In this document: piece by piece, positions 1 to 6,875 of the stretch
Layout of the letters: each line of letters starts with the position of its first letter
Position numbering within the stretch: position 1 is the first letter of the stretch
From: CAYWFF01 sp964458085
GTDB lineage: Bacteria > Patescibacteriota > Microgenomatia > UBA8517
Assembly: GCA_964458085.1 (NCBI GenBank)
Contig: CAYWFF010000023.1
Coordinates: 1-16,031, forward strand
DNA length: 16,031 nucleotides
Reading direction: 5' to 3'
The notes under the pieces: generated by a model
Seen by the model: the letters and a program-made list of their open reading frames with translations, nothing else
What the model was told of the DNA's origin: nothing
Database searches by the model: none
Made by a program: the position numbers and the translations under genes

Positions 1-2229
1 GATGAGCGGTTGGCACATTTAAAACCGACAGACAGAAAGTCTTCCTATGCGGCTGATATCACATACGGTACCAACAATGAGTTTGGATTTGATTATTTGA
101 GGGACAACATGGTCAACTCACTTGCGGAAATGGTTCAACGGGGGCATTATTTTGCAATTGTTGACGAAGTTGATTCAGTCTTAATAGACGAAGCAAGAAC
201 TCCTTTAATTATTTCTGCTCCCGATACGGATCCGACAGATAAATATTACAAATTTGCTGAATTGGTAGAAAAACTAAACCCTGATACTGATTTTACGATA
301 GACGAAAAAGCCAGAAGCGCATCTCTTACTGAACACGGAATAACCCGAGTTGAAAAGTTACTCGGTGTTGAGAATCTATATGAAAAAGATTTTGACTCAA
401 TACATCATATAGAGAACGCATTACGGGCGAAAACACTCTATTTAAAAGACCGTGAATATGTCGTGAAAGACGATAGTGTAACGATAGTTGATGAATTTAC
501 TGGCAGACTAATGTTTGGCAGACGGTGGAGTGACGGGTTGCATCAGGCGGTTGAGGCTAAAGAAGGCGTTAGGATCCAGCAGGAAAGTAAAACCTTAGCA
601 ACAATATCATTCCAAAATTACTTCAGAATGTATGATGTTTTGTCCGGGATGACCGGGACTGCAGCAACTGAAGCCGAAGAATTTAAAAAGATATATAACT
701 TAGACGTAGTGGTAATTCCCACCAATAAACCAACCCAAAGAGATGATAAATCAGACCTTGTATTTAAAACTGTTGGGGCAAAATATACCGCAGTTGCCAA
801 TGAAATCGATGAGCGTCGTAAAAAAGGCCAGCCGGTTTTAGTAGGAACCACCTCTATTGAAAAAAATGAAATTGTTCACGAGTATCTGAAAAGAAAAGGT
901 GTCGTACATAATGTCTTAAATGCTAAAAACCACGAAAAAGAAGCTTTAATTTTGTCAGACGCAGGTAAGCCTGGCGCAATTACAGTTGCTACCAATATGG
1001 CCGGAAGGGGAGTTGATATTGTTTTGGGCGGTTCCCCTCCCGATAAACCGGAAGGTATGACCACCGAAAATTTTAGAAAATCCAAAGAGTATAAAAAGTG
1101 GCAGGAGATGCATGACAAAGTAATTGAGGCGGGAGGACTGCATGTTATTGGCACTGAGCGTCATGAATCCCGAAGAATAGACAATCAGTTGCGGGGTCGA
1201 AGCGGACGGCAAGGTGACCCCGGCTCTACCCGTTTTTATCTCTCGCTGGAAGACGATTTGATGCGTATTTTTGGCGGTGAACAAATTAAAGGTCTGATGG
1301 ATAGACTAAACCTTCCCGAGGATCAACCGATTGAAAATAAATTAGTTTCGAGGGCTATTGAACAAGCTCAGGTTAAAGTAGAGGGTTTTCATTTTGATGA
1401 TCGGAAAAGAGTTGTTGAGTATGATGACGTTAAAAACCAGCAAAGAGATATTGTATATAAACTCAGAAAACGGATTTTAGAAGCTGAAAATGTCAAAGAT
1501 GAAATTCTGGAAAAACTCTTCCATCAAATTGATGAGGTGTTACTTATTTCCTGGCCTGTTGATGAAAATAAACCCGATGCAGAAAAGGTTGTTATCAATT
1601 TAATGGAGATGATTCCATTTGACGATGCTTCCCGTGGCGCAATCAAAAATGAAGTGGAAAAAATCGGCGGAGATAAAGAAAAACTAAATAGTTTTTTGCA
1701 AAAAGTAGTCAGTGATGTTTACAGTTCCCGCGAAAGCTCTTTGGGGGAACCTGTCATGCGGCAAATTGAAAAGTTTTCTTACCTTGGGTCAATAGATAAA
1801 ATGTGGATTGAACATATAGATAATATTGACGGAATTGAGCAAGCGGTAAGGCTAAGGGGATATGCACAGCGCGATCCGCTGGCAGAATTTAAACAGGAAG
1901 CGTACAACTATTTCCAAGGGCTTCTCGATAGAATCGATGGCGAATTGGCACGGCGAATTTTTAGAGTCGGTATCGTCAGAGCTCCGCAGGAAATTCCTCT
2001 TGCTCAAGCACGCACAAATGAAGATCAATTAGATAAAACCGGATTAATTCCGGGCGGAGAAGAAGCAGCAATTCTAGCAGGCCCCTCTGCTTTTCCTGAA
2101 ACTGTCAAATCTTCAGAATCAGTTTCAAACAACTCTTCACCAAAAAGTAAAAAACTAGGCCGCAACGACCCTTGCTGGTGCGGTAGTGGAAAAAAGTGGA
2201 AGAAATGCCACTATCCGCAATTGGGGTAA
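1..2229 (+). CDS. secA: Preprotein translocase ATPase SecA, 5'-truncated by the window edge
   Basis: SecA is the cytosolic motor ATPase that pushes unfolded preproteins through SecYEG. The frame is open from base 1 (D-E-R-L-A-H), so the gene begins upstream; by recalled comparison with E. coli SecA roughly 170-180 N-terminal residues, including Walker A, are missing. Counting from codon 10, visible signatures are the YAADITYGTNNEFGFDYLRD block (13-32), the Walker B-like VDEVDSVLIDEARTPLI (51-67), the FTGRLMFGRRWSDGLHQAVEAKEG region, ATNMAGRGVDIVLGG, and the helicase motif VI-like RRIDNQLRGRSGRQGDPG. The tail ends in the zinc-binding, SecB-type motif GRNDPCWCGSGKKWKKCHYP (C-x-C-x8-C-H). No internal stop or frameshift was seen. 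A weak terminator follows at 2257-2280. Identity is essentially certain; only the 5' end is unknown. Confidence 0.98.
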   Translation, partial: DERLAHLKPTDRKSSYAADITYGTNNEFGFDYLRDNMVNSLAEMVQRGHYFAIVDEVDSVLIDEARTPLIISAPDTDPTDKYYKFAELVEKLNPDTDFTIDEKARSASLTEHGITRVEKLLGVENLYEKDFDSIHHIENALRAKTLYLKDREYVVKDDSVTIVDEFTGRLMFGRRWSDGLHQAVEAKEGVRIQQESKTLATISFQNYFRMYDVLSGMTGTAATEAEEFKKIYNLDVVVIPTNKPTQRDDKSDLVFKTVGAKYTAVANEIDERRKKGQPVLVGTTSIEKNEIVHEYLKRKGVVHNVLNAKNHEKEALILSDAGKPGAITVATNMAGRGVDIVLGGSPPDKPEGMTTENFRKSKEYKKWQEMHDKVIEAGGLHVIGTERHESRRIDNQLRGRSGRQGDPGSTRFYLSLEDDLMRIFGGEQIKGLMDRLNLPEDQPIENKLVSRAIEQAQVKVEGFHFDDRKRVVEYDDVKNQQRDIVYKLRKRILEAENVKDEILEKLFHQIDEVLLISWPVDENKPDAEKVVINLMEMIPFDDASRGAIKNEVEKIGGDKEKLNSFLQKVVSDVYSSRESSLGEPVMRQIEKFSYLGSIDKMWIEHIDNIDGIEQAVRLRGYAQRDPLAEFKQEAYNYFQGLLDRIDGELARRIFRVGIVRAPQEIPLAQARTNEDQLDKTGLIPGGEEAAILAGPSAFPETVKSSESVSNNSSPKSKKLGRNDPCWCGSGKKWKKCHYPQLG

Positions 2230-2597
2230 TTTTCAATATACCAAATTAAGAAATACGAGATAACCCTTCTTTATCTTTTTACGCAACTACGACTTTGTCG
2301 TTCCAGAGTTCGGTTGGGGAGTCTACTGTCATTTGGTTGAAACAAAATATGATGGCGGAAATCAATAAAGTAAAATACTAAGTTTATTGAAAATACTTTT
2401 GGTAACTTTTATACTGTGTTTCTAGTTGTTTTATTTGAGCTTACTTTGCAAAAGCAGTATTCTTTTAGTAATTCAAGAAGTTTTTATCGATTTTTAGTAA
2501 ACACTCTCATCTCCCAAACGAGAACGATCTTACTTAAGACAACGACAATCCCACGGAAACTGAATTGGGTATACTTTCTCTTCAGCTTAAACCTATA
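2230..2597. other. Intergenic spacer without a supported gene
   Basis: This 368 bp stretch separates secA from the convergent membrane gene ending at 2598. Apart from the weak terminator at 2257-2280 and a small perfect hairpin ACGAC-TTT-GTCGT at 2289-2301, I see no tRNA-like, rRNA-like or repeat structure. A 73-codon open frame at 2416-2637 on the + strand lacks a ribosome-binding site, has low-complexity composition and runs into the opposite gene, so it is not called. A start-less open stretch at 2264-2368 is discussed under findings. Confidence 0.6.
2257..2280 (+). terminator. Weak intrinsic terminator after secA
   Basis: GAGATAA (2257-2263) pairs with TTATCTT (2271-2277, one G-T pair) around a 7-base loop, and the right arm runs into a T tract ending at 2280. 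The stem is short and AT-rich, so its strength is doubtful. Its position 28 bases after the secA stop supports the call. Confidence 0.4.
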
Positions 2598-2987
2598 TCA
2601 CTTCACCTTCTTTAACCCCTGTCTTACTGTCCATTGAGATAAACTCGCTGCAAATCCCAGTCCGATTGCCCACATGTAGCTCACAATTCCAAACCCAGTG
2701 ATACTTGCCAACCGGGCGATAATCCAAATTCCTGCGGAATTTGCAAACCAATAGAATAGAAACATCATGTATCTGCCCTTAGGTGTAAGTTTTAAAGCAA
2801 CTGCAAACACTTTTGCAAGTTTCGTCCACAAAGTAAGATAAAGACCCGATATTAATGCTGCCATTAAAAGGGTTAGTTGGGCATTACCCAGTTCCAATGA
2901 ATCGGGGAATAAGAAATTGGCAACTATTAACAAAAGAGCATTTACAAACCAGACTGTAATGAAAAGTATGGTGTTTTTTATTTCCAT
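2598..2987 (-). CDS. Small four-helix integral membrane protein, unknown function
   Basis: Not recognised. The 129-residue product (MEIKNTILF...) shows about four hydrophobic helices, at roughly residues 5-26, 37-58, 77-97 and 101-120, with a basic linker KLTPKGR between helices 2 and 3 and a basic tail RQGLKKVK. It has no signal-peptide cleavage site and no enzyme motif. I chose the ATG at 2987 because a strong GGGGGTG ribosome-binding site ends 6 bases upstream. An in-frame GTG at 2996 lies inside that site and is unlikely to be the start. It stands alone on its strand and diverges from the slipin gene, with 75 bases between starts. It could be a small membrane accessory protein, but nothing here shows a function. 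Confidence 0.75.
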   Translation of the reverse strand: MEIKNTILFITVWFVNALLLIVANFLFPDSLELGNAQLTLLMAALISGLYLTLWTKLAKVFAVALKLTPKGRYMMFLFYWFANSAGIWIIARLASITGFGIVSYMWAIGLGFAASLSQWTVRQGLKKVK

Positions 2988-2993
2988 GTTTCT

Positions 2994-3000
2994 CACCCCC
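2994..3000 (-). promoter_or_regulatory. Strong GGGGGTG ribosome-binding site
   Basis: On the minus strand GGGGGTG is followed by AGAAAC and then the ATG at 2987, a spacing of 6 bases. It differs from the canonical GGAGGTG by one A-to-G change, a G-U wobble with a standard anti-Shine-Dalgarno. It decides the start against the overlapping GTG at 2996. Confidence 0.75.
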
Positions 3001-3010
3001 TCTTTATATA

Positions 3011-3039
3011 ACTTAATCAGCTGTACCTTTTTCTGTCAA
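3011..3039 (-). promoter_or_regulatory. Candidate promoter of the small membrane protein
   Basis: A perfect -35 TTGACA lies on the minus strand (3034-3039), followed after 17 bases by a weak -10 TTAAGT (3011-3016). Transcription would start a few bases before the GGGGGTG site, giving a short leader that keeps it. The poor -10 makes this tentative. Confidence 0.4.
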
Positions 3040-3047
3040 CTGTCTTA

Positions 3048-3056
3048 TGGTATATT
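3048..3056 (+). promoter_or_regulatory. Extended -10 promoter giving a leaderless slipin mRNA
   Basis: TGGTATATT is an extended -10 element (TG, one base, then TATATT at 3051-3056). The seventh base after the hexamer is the A of the slipin ATG at 3063. No good -35 and no ribosome-binding site are visible, so the transcript is predicted to begin at or next to the start codon. Confidence 0.55.
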
Positions 3057-3062
3057 TGAGTC

Positions 3063-3827
3063 ATGGAAATATTAATTGTTGTTTTGTTTATAATTGTTTT
3101 TGTAATTTTAATTTCAATAAAACAAGTGAATCAATATGAACGTGGAATCAAATTTACACTTGGAAAATATACGGGTAACATGGAACCGGGATGGAATATA
3201 GTTTATCCGATTTTCCAGTCTTTCACGAAAGTAGATATACGAACAAAAGCGGTAGACGTGCCGGATCAGGAAGCCATAACAAAAGACAACATTTCTACCC
3301 GTATTTCGGCAGTGATTTACTACAAAATAAGTGATGCATCAAAGGCAATACTTGAAGTCGAAAACTATTTTTGGGCAGTTGACCAGCTTGCGCAAACAAC
3401 CATGAGGAATGTGGTGGGAGAAGTGGAACTTGATGACCTTTTGGCAAACAGAGACAAGACCGCACAGCGTATACGCGACATTGTCACAGAAACCACCAAT
3501 AGCTGGGGAATTGAAGTTATTTCAGTCGAATTGAAAGATATCATACTGCCTGAGAATATGAAACGGACAATGGCCAAACAAGCGGAAGCAGAAAGGGAGA
3601 GGCGGGCAACAATAATTAATTCTGAAGGTGAAGTAGCAGCAGCACAAAACCTTTCAAAGGCTGCAACTTTAATGGCGAGTGCACCCGGAGCCTTGCATCT
3701 TCGTACTCTTAATTCCATAAATGACATTTCATCGGATCAGTCTAACACCGTTGTTTTTGCACTTCCTCTTGAAGTTCTCCGGGCGATTGAAGGAATGGGG
3801 AAACTATTTGAGAAAAAAGCCAAATAA
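3063..3827 (+). CDS. SPFH/band 7 family protein, slipin (stomatin-like)
   Basis: Bacterial slipins are membrane-anchored SPFH proteins that oligomerise and organise membrane microdomains or guard partner proteins. The 254-residue product has an N-terminal hydrophobic anchor (about 2-18), then the family hallmark QVNQYERGIKFTLGKYTG (21-38) and EPGWNIVYPIF (41-51). It continues with VDIRTKAVDVPDQEAITKDN, YYKISD, TTMRNVVGEVELDDLLANRD, WGIEVISVELKDIILPENM, and the alanine/glutamate-rich helix MAKQAEAERERRATIINSEGE (170-190) typical of stomatins. Length is normal for the family. The start follows an extended -10 at the spacing expected for leaderless mRNA. The stop overlaps the next ATG by one base (TAATG), implying translational coupling. 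The usual NfeD-type partner gene is absent; an exonuclease-like gene takes its place. Confidence 0.93.
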   Translation: MEILIVVLFIIVFVILISIKQVNQYERGIKFTLGKYTGNMEPGWNIVYPIFQSFTKVDIRTKAVDVPDQEAITKDNISTRISAVIYYKISDASKAILEVENYFWAVDQLAQTTMRNVVGEVELDDLLANRDKTAQRIRDIVTETTNSWGIEVISVELKDIILPENMKRTMAKQAEAERERRATIINSEGEVAAAQNLSKAATLMASAPGALHLRTLNSINDISSDQSNTVVFALPLEVLRAIEGMGKLFEKKAK

Positions 3828-4366
3828 TGCCTTCAAAATTATTCACTCCTTTTTCAAACAATATTATATTTTTCGACTCTGAATTTTCAAGCATGGACCC
3901 TTATGTGGGGGAGATATTATCTATAGGTATGGTGACTTATGATGGTAGGGAAATGTATTTGGAACTAGAACATAATGGCAAAGTAAGTGATTGGGTAAAA
4001 GAAAATATTTTACCAACCCTAACAACCAAAAAGGTTAGTCGTGATGATGCGGTTAAGAAAATTTATGAATTTGTGGGAGTAAAAAAGCCTTATTTAATTG
4101 CATATGTAGACGTTTATGATGTTGTTTATAGCTATAAACTTTTCGGAGATATGAAAGAAACACCATTTAATTGGATGCCCCTGGATTTTGCTTCGATGCT
4201 TTTTGCTTTAGGGATTAATCCTAAGAGTTATCAACCTAAAAACAAAGAAAACTTTTTTGATAAGCTTGGAGTTGATACCGCGAAGTATCATATTCATCAT
4301 GCTCTGGACGATGCAAAGCTTTTACGCGAGGTGTACTTAAAACTTCTGGAAAAATCAGCAAAATAA
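3827..4366 (+). CDS. DEDDh-type 3'-5' exonuclease domain protein (Rv2179c-like)
   Basis: This predicted single-domain RNase H-fold 3'-5' exonuclease has 179 residues. Motif I is FFDSEF (D17, E19), motif II is probably in AYVDVYDVVYS (D98, or D95), and motif III is HHALDDA (H157 and D162 in the H-x4-D arrangement), matching a DEDDh active site that binds two metal ions. The context GEILSIGMV after motif I and the compact size resemble RNase T/Rv2179c-type exoribonucleases, so RNA is the likelier substrate; this is inferred from the family. The ATG overlaps the slipin stop (TAATG) and no ribosome-binding site is seen, so translation probably depends on coupling. DNA as substrate cannot be excluded. 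Confidence 0.8.
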   Translation: MPSKLFTPFSNNIIFFDSEFSSMDPYVGEILSIGMVTYDGREMYLELEHNGKVSDWVKENILPTLTTKKVSRDDAVKKIYEFVGVKKPYLIAYVDVYDVVYSYKLFGDMKETPFNWMPLDFASMLFALGINPKSYQPKNKENFFDKLGVDTAKYHIHHALDDAKLLREVYLKLLEKSAK

Positions 4367-4405
4367 ATACTATTAATTTCAACCAGATAGAATACAAAAT
4401 AAAGT

Positions 4406-4434
4406 AAAAACTTAAAATAAGATCGGATTTAAGT
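4406..4434 (-). terminator. Weak AT-rich terminator after the secreted His-rich protein gene
   Basis: On the minus strand ACTTAAA and TTTAAGT form a perfect 7 bp stem (4410-4416 with 4428-4434) around an 11-base loop, and the second arm runs into a short T run (to 4406). It lies about 70 bases beyond the stop at 4506. The stem has one G-C pair only, so efficiency is doubtful. Confidence 0.3.
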
Positions 4435-4505
4435 CAAATTGCATAAATTATAAAATTCACTTCCTAAAAACTGTTTCCATAACTTACTGAGGTTTAATAA
4501 AAAAA

Positions 4506-5852
4506 TTAATTGGGGAATGTAATCCAGTATTCACCGGATGGGGACGTGTCAAAATCGGTAAGACCGGCGGGGGAAAGTCCTAAATGAGTATCATCCCGAT
4601 GTTGAACGGTACCCACGGGTACGTTTTCCAACACCAATGGAACACAATCCAAAGAAGCAATTGAGCAATTAGTTACAGGCACTCCATACCTATTGGTCCA
4701 ACCTTTAAAATCAGCATAACCGTCACCTTCCGGATCATAATTTCCGCCAGGAATTCTGAGTTGGACAACGTGTGATTGAATGGTGCTTCCGTTTTTGTTG
4801 CATCTATAATCAGGACAGAAAAAATCGTTTTCAGTAGGGGCATTGGGGTTTACATTTGACCATGCGTCATTGGTGGCCAAAGCTACAATCGTACGTAAAA
4901 CAGAAGGTGACCCGTCCATCGGATCCTGTCTGCTGTACCAGAAAAACTGGGTTTCTTTATTTTCTGCTGCCCATTGTGATGTGCTGGGATACCGGTAATG
5001 TATTTTCCTGCGACCGGTCGATGAACACAGTCTCGGGTCGTCGGCCAGAAGACAATTGTAATGTGTCTGTGTTTGGTAGTCCAAAACTTCCAGCTTTCCG
5101 AAGTCGAGCCATCCTCCGGTCTTGACGATTCCGCAATTCCCCCCAGCTCTACATATTTGTGCTTCCAGTGAAAAAGAATGGTAGCGTGTGGCAATGCCCG
5201 GATTGGCACTCATTGCATGATACTGCAACCTAAAGTCTTTAATATAATTTGAACTGTGTGCCGGTATATTGCTTCTAGTTATCCAACCGTAAACATTGTG
5301 TTTATGAAGATTTTCATCCGGAGTTTGCCATGGATAGCTTATTTCTTGTGTTCCGTTCCACCAGGAACTTACATCGCCAAAAATTGAGTTAAGTTCATTT
5401 GGATTATGTTTATGCTCGTGCTGATAATGGCAGTTATTAGCTGAATCATAAAGTCCGTGCCACGCCAGAGGATCGTGACTTGTACAGACCGGAACGCTAG
5501 ATGGATTTTGTGGCGGATTTTGCGGTGCGACTGTGGGTTGAGGTGCTTGGGGTGTAGGAGTGGGACTGGACGCAGGAGTTGTGGGTGTAGGAGTTGGTGA
5601 ATTTTGGTTTGAACCAGTGTTATCACTTACAGGCGGTTGGTTTGATGAACTGCGCCTGTTGAAAAAATTATGCAAAAGCTCAATTAACTGTTCGCGGGTT
5701 AAATTTGACAAAGAACTCAAATTAATATTCCGGAGAATACTGTCTTTATTTCTAAGGGTTGTCGGATTGCTTACAGAAGCAGAAACCGAGCTGGAAAACA
5801 TTAACGTAGCAAGAATTGTTAGAACTATTAATGTAGAAAGCAATTTCTTCAT
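4506..5852 (-). CDS. Secreted protein with Pro/Thr linker and His/Cys-rich module, unknown function
   Basis: Not assigned to a named family. The 448-residue product opens with a clear signal peptide (MKK, hydrophobic core to about 19, SVSA-SVS cleavage near 25), followed by a Ser/Asn segment and a Pro/Thr/Gln linker (about 85-120) as in exported multidomain proteins. The module after it begins C-x2-H-D-P-x3-W-H-G-L-Y-D and continues CHYQHEHKHN (141-150), a cluster of His and Cys suited to binding metal. The remaining domain (about 155-448) is rich in Trp, Tyr and paired Cys (for example C234/C240, C346/C351, C396/C403), suggesting a disulfide-stabilised extracellular beta fold; it ends FDTSPSGEYWITFPN. 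No sortase motif or C-terminal helix was seen. A good promoter lies 40-75 bases upstream, but no clear ribosome-binding site. Metal binding is inference. Confidence 0.85.
   Translation of the reverse strand: MKKLLSTLIVLTILATLMFSSSVSASVSNPTTLRNKDSILRNINLSSLSNLTREQLIELLHNFFNRRSSSNQPPVSDNTGSNQNSPTPTPTTPASSPTPTPQAPQPTVAPQNPPQNPSSVPVCTSHDPLAWHGLYDSANNCHYQHEHKHNPNELNSIFGDVSSWWNGTQEISYPWQTPDENLHKHNVYGWITRSNIPAHSSNYIKDFRLQYHAMSANPGIATRYHSFSLEAQICRAGGNCGIVKTGGWLDFGKLEVLDYQTQTHYNCLLADDPRLCSSTGRRKIHYRYPSTSQWAAENKETQFFWYSRQDPMDGSPSVLRTIVALATNDAWSNVNPNAPTENDFFCPDYRCNKNGSTIQSHVVQLRIPGGNYDPEGDGYADFKGWTNRYGVPVTNCSIASLDCVPLVLENVPVGTVQHRDDTHLGLSPAGLTDFDTSPSGEYWITFPN
5551..5594. repeat. Direct repeat coding for the Pro/Thr linker
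   Basis: The 11-mer GGTGTAGGAGT occurs at 5551-5561 and 5584-5594, 33 bp (11 codons) apart. On the minus strand it encodes the repeated TPTP units of the secreted protein's linker. This looks like local duplication inside a low-complexity linker. Confidence 0.6.
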
Positions 5853-5899
5853 GTTTAAAAATTGTTCAAAGCAAATAACAATTATTTAGAGAACTGAAA

Positions 5900-5927
5900 A
5901 TTTTAACATTACTGCAATGTTTGTCAA
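5900..5927 (-). promoter_or_regulatory. Promoter of the secreted His-rich protein with an embedded dyad
   Basis: On the minus strand a perfect -35 TTGACA (5922-5927) and a -10 TAAAAT (5900-5905) are separated by 16 bases. The spacer is filled by an inverted repeat AACATT-5 bases-AATGTT (5905-5921), a plausible operator. Transcription should start near 5893, giving a leader of about 40 bases before the ATG at 5852. Confidence 0.65.
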
Positions 5928-6014
5928 GAGTTGTTTTGGAGACAAAAAACCAGCTGCTTAATTGAAAAGCGTTTGTAAACTATAAATTTGGAAAGCTCTT
6001 TTAATAAAATAACT

Positions 6015-6194
6015 TCAATTCCCTCTGTCTCTATTTTGAGTGGTGTCTCCGGAATCTGCCGGATCATAGACTCCTATTCTTTGTTCCATTTCGTTATGAT
6101 TTTCATCATGTTGAGTAGCTGCATATGTGTTTTCAGATTTATAAATTAAAGCTATAGTTGCTGCAAGAAATGTTATTAAAATTATTTTTTTCAT
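6015..6194 (-). CDS. 59-residue exported peptide, unknown function
   Basis: Not recognised. The product MKKIILITFLAATIALIYKS... has a short basic start and a hydrophobic core (4-18), followed by a TYAAT stretch (23-27) that could be a signal-peptidase site. That would leave a mature peptide of about 33 residues that is hydrophilic, acidic and Asp/Asn/Glu-rich (HDENHNEMEQ, YDPADSGDTTQNRDRGN) with two His. Without cleavage it would be an N-terminally anchored peptide. The open frame extends upstream to 6371, but the ATG at 6194 is chosen because GGGGGTG ends 8 bases before it and the longer version would overlap the divergent gene at 6300. It lies upstream of, and on the same strand as, the secreted His-rich protein gene, but each has its own promoter-like sequence. 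Confidence 0.75.
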   Translation of the reverse strand: MKKIILITFLAATIALIYKSENTYAATQHDENHNEMEQRIGVYDPADSGDTTQNRDRGN

Positions 6195-6202
6195 TATTAA
6201 AA

Positions 6203-6209
6203 CACCCCC
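6203..6209 (-). promoter_or_regulatory. Strong GGGGGTG ribosome-binding site of the exported peptide
   Basis: GGGGGTG on the minus strand stands 8 bases before the ATG at 6194. It settles the start of the 59-residue peptide and matches the sites at 2994-3000 and 16001-16007. Confidence 0.75.
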
Positions 6210-6222
6210 TTTCTTACAAAAC

Positions 6223-6228
6223 ATTATA
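6223..6228 (-). promoter_or_regulatory. -10 element of the exported peptide gene
   Basis: A perfect TATAAT on the minus strand predicts a transcription start near 6216, giving a leader of about 22 bases that contains the GGGGGTG site. No convincing -35 was found. Confidence 0.5.
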
Positions 6229-6259
6229 CTCTTTAAAAACAACAGTAGTAGGGTTAAGT

Positions 6260-6293
6260 GAATTAATATTGAATTAATTAATAGTGTTATAAT
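6260..6293 (+). promoter_or_regulatory. Extended -10 promoter giving leaderless ydjM-like mRNA, with upstream direct repeats
   Basis: TGTTATAAT (TG at 6285-6286, TATAAT at 6288-6293) is a perfect extended -10. Six bases follow before the ATG at 6300, so transcription should begin at the A of the start codon. Upstream, GAATTAAT occurs twice (6260-6267 and 6271-6278), 11 bp apart or about one helical turn, in an AT-rich tract that could act as an UP-type element or a binding site. No ribosome-binding site is present. Confidence 0.6.
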
Positions 6294-6299
6294 TTCTCC

Positions 6300-6875
6300 A
6301 TGACTGCCCGGACACATGATGCTTTTGCTTTTGCATCTCTCCTTACAGTAGCAGTGATTTATCCTCCGCAAACTCTAAACGTGCTGACTCTTTCCTCTGT
6401 AATTATCGGAAATATTGTGGGCAGCCTTATCCCTGATATGGATCAGGCTTCAAATAGACTTTGGGATTTACTGCCGGCCGGTGATTATTTGGGGAAAGTG
6501 TTTCGGAGATTGTTTTTGAGCCATAGAACACTTTCTCACTCAGTATTGGGAGGATTTTTACTATATAAAATCTTAGAGTGGCTGCTTCCGAAGCTTCTGA
6601 ACCCTGCGCATATTGATAGTGAAATCGTTATGGCAAGTATCATGATTGGTTTTGTCTCACACTTGCTTGCAGATAGTCTAACGAAAGAAGGTTTGCCGCT
6701 CCTTTTCCCATTTAAATTTAAATTTGGCTTTCCCCCATTGTCTTTTTTAAGAATTACAACCGGCAGCTGGGCGGAAAATTTTTTAGTTTTGCCCAGTGTG
6801 GCGGTTTATATCGTTTGGTTCATAAATTGGAAAAAAGATACAGTTTTGACGATAATCAACCTGATTGGTAAATGA
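6300..6875 (+). CDS. YdjM/DUF457-type membrane-bound metal-dependent hydrolase
   Basis: The 191-residue product belongs to the family annotated as LexA-binding, inner membrane-associated putative hydrolase (E. coli YdjM). Visible family features are THD near the N-terminus (H6, D7), GSLIPDMD (D46, D48), the HRTLSHS core (H75, H80) and FVSHLLADSLTKEGLPLLFPF (H121, D125), which together could bind one or two metal ions within the membrane. Hydrophobic segments lie at about 12-42, 81-99, 110-125 and 160-176. The start follows an extended -10 at leaderless spacing and there is no ribosome-binding site. The stop TGA directly abuts the stop of the convergent ZIP gene at 6876. The substrate is unknown. 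The family call is firm; the enzymatic role is the literature's prediction for the family. Confidence 0.88.
   Translation: MTARTHDAFAFASLLTVAVIYPPQTLNVLTLSSVIIGNIVGSLIPDMDQASNRLWDLLPAGDYLGKVFRRLFLSHRTLSHSVLGGFLLYKILEWLLPKLLNPAHIDSEIVMASIMIGFVSHLLADSLTKEGLPLLFPFKFKFGFPPLSFLRITTGSWAENFLVLPSVAVYIVWFINWKKDTVLTIINLIGK

Noticed and set aside
2289..2301. Hairpin ACGAC-TTT-GTCGT as a terminator
   Set aside because: Only 5 bp with a 3-base loop and no T tract on either side; the nearby 2257-2280 element is the better candidate.
2416..2637. 73-codon + strand ORF
   Set aside because: Phe/Leu/Thr-rich composition, no ribosome-binding site or spaced -10, and it overlaps the end of a clear minus-strand membrane gene.
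3365..3727. 120-codon minus-strand ORF inside the slipin gene
   Set aside because: Shadow of a well-supported SPFH coding frame; Ser/Ala/Arg-rich translation with no start signal.
4856..5209. ORFs on both strands inside the secreted protein gene (89 and 108 codons)
   Set aside because: Shadow frames of the 448-residue protein, which has a signal peptide, promoter and domain structure.
6195..6371. N-terminal extension of the exported peptide to 6371
   Set aside because: It would run through the promoter and first codons of the divergent ydjM-like gene and place the signal peptide in the middle; GGGGGTG fixes the start at 6194.
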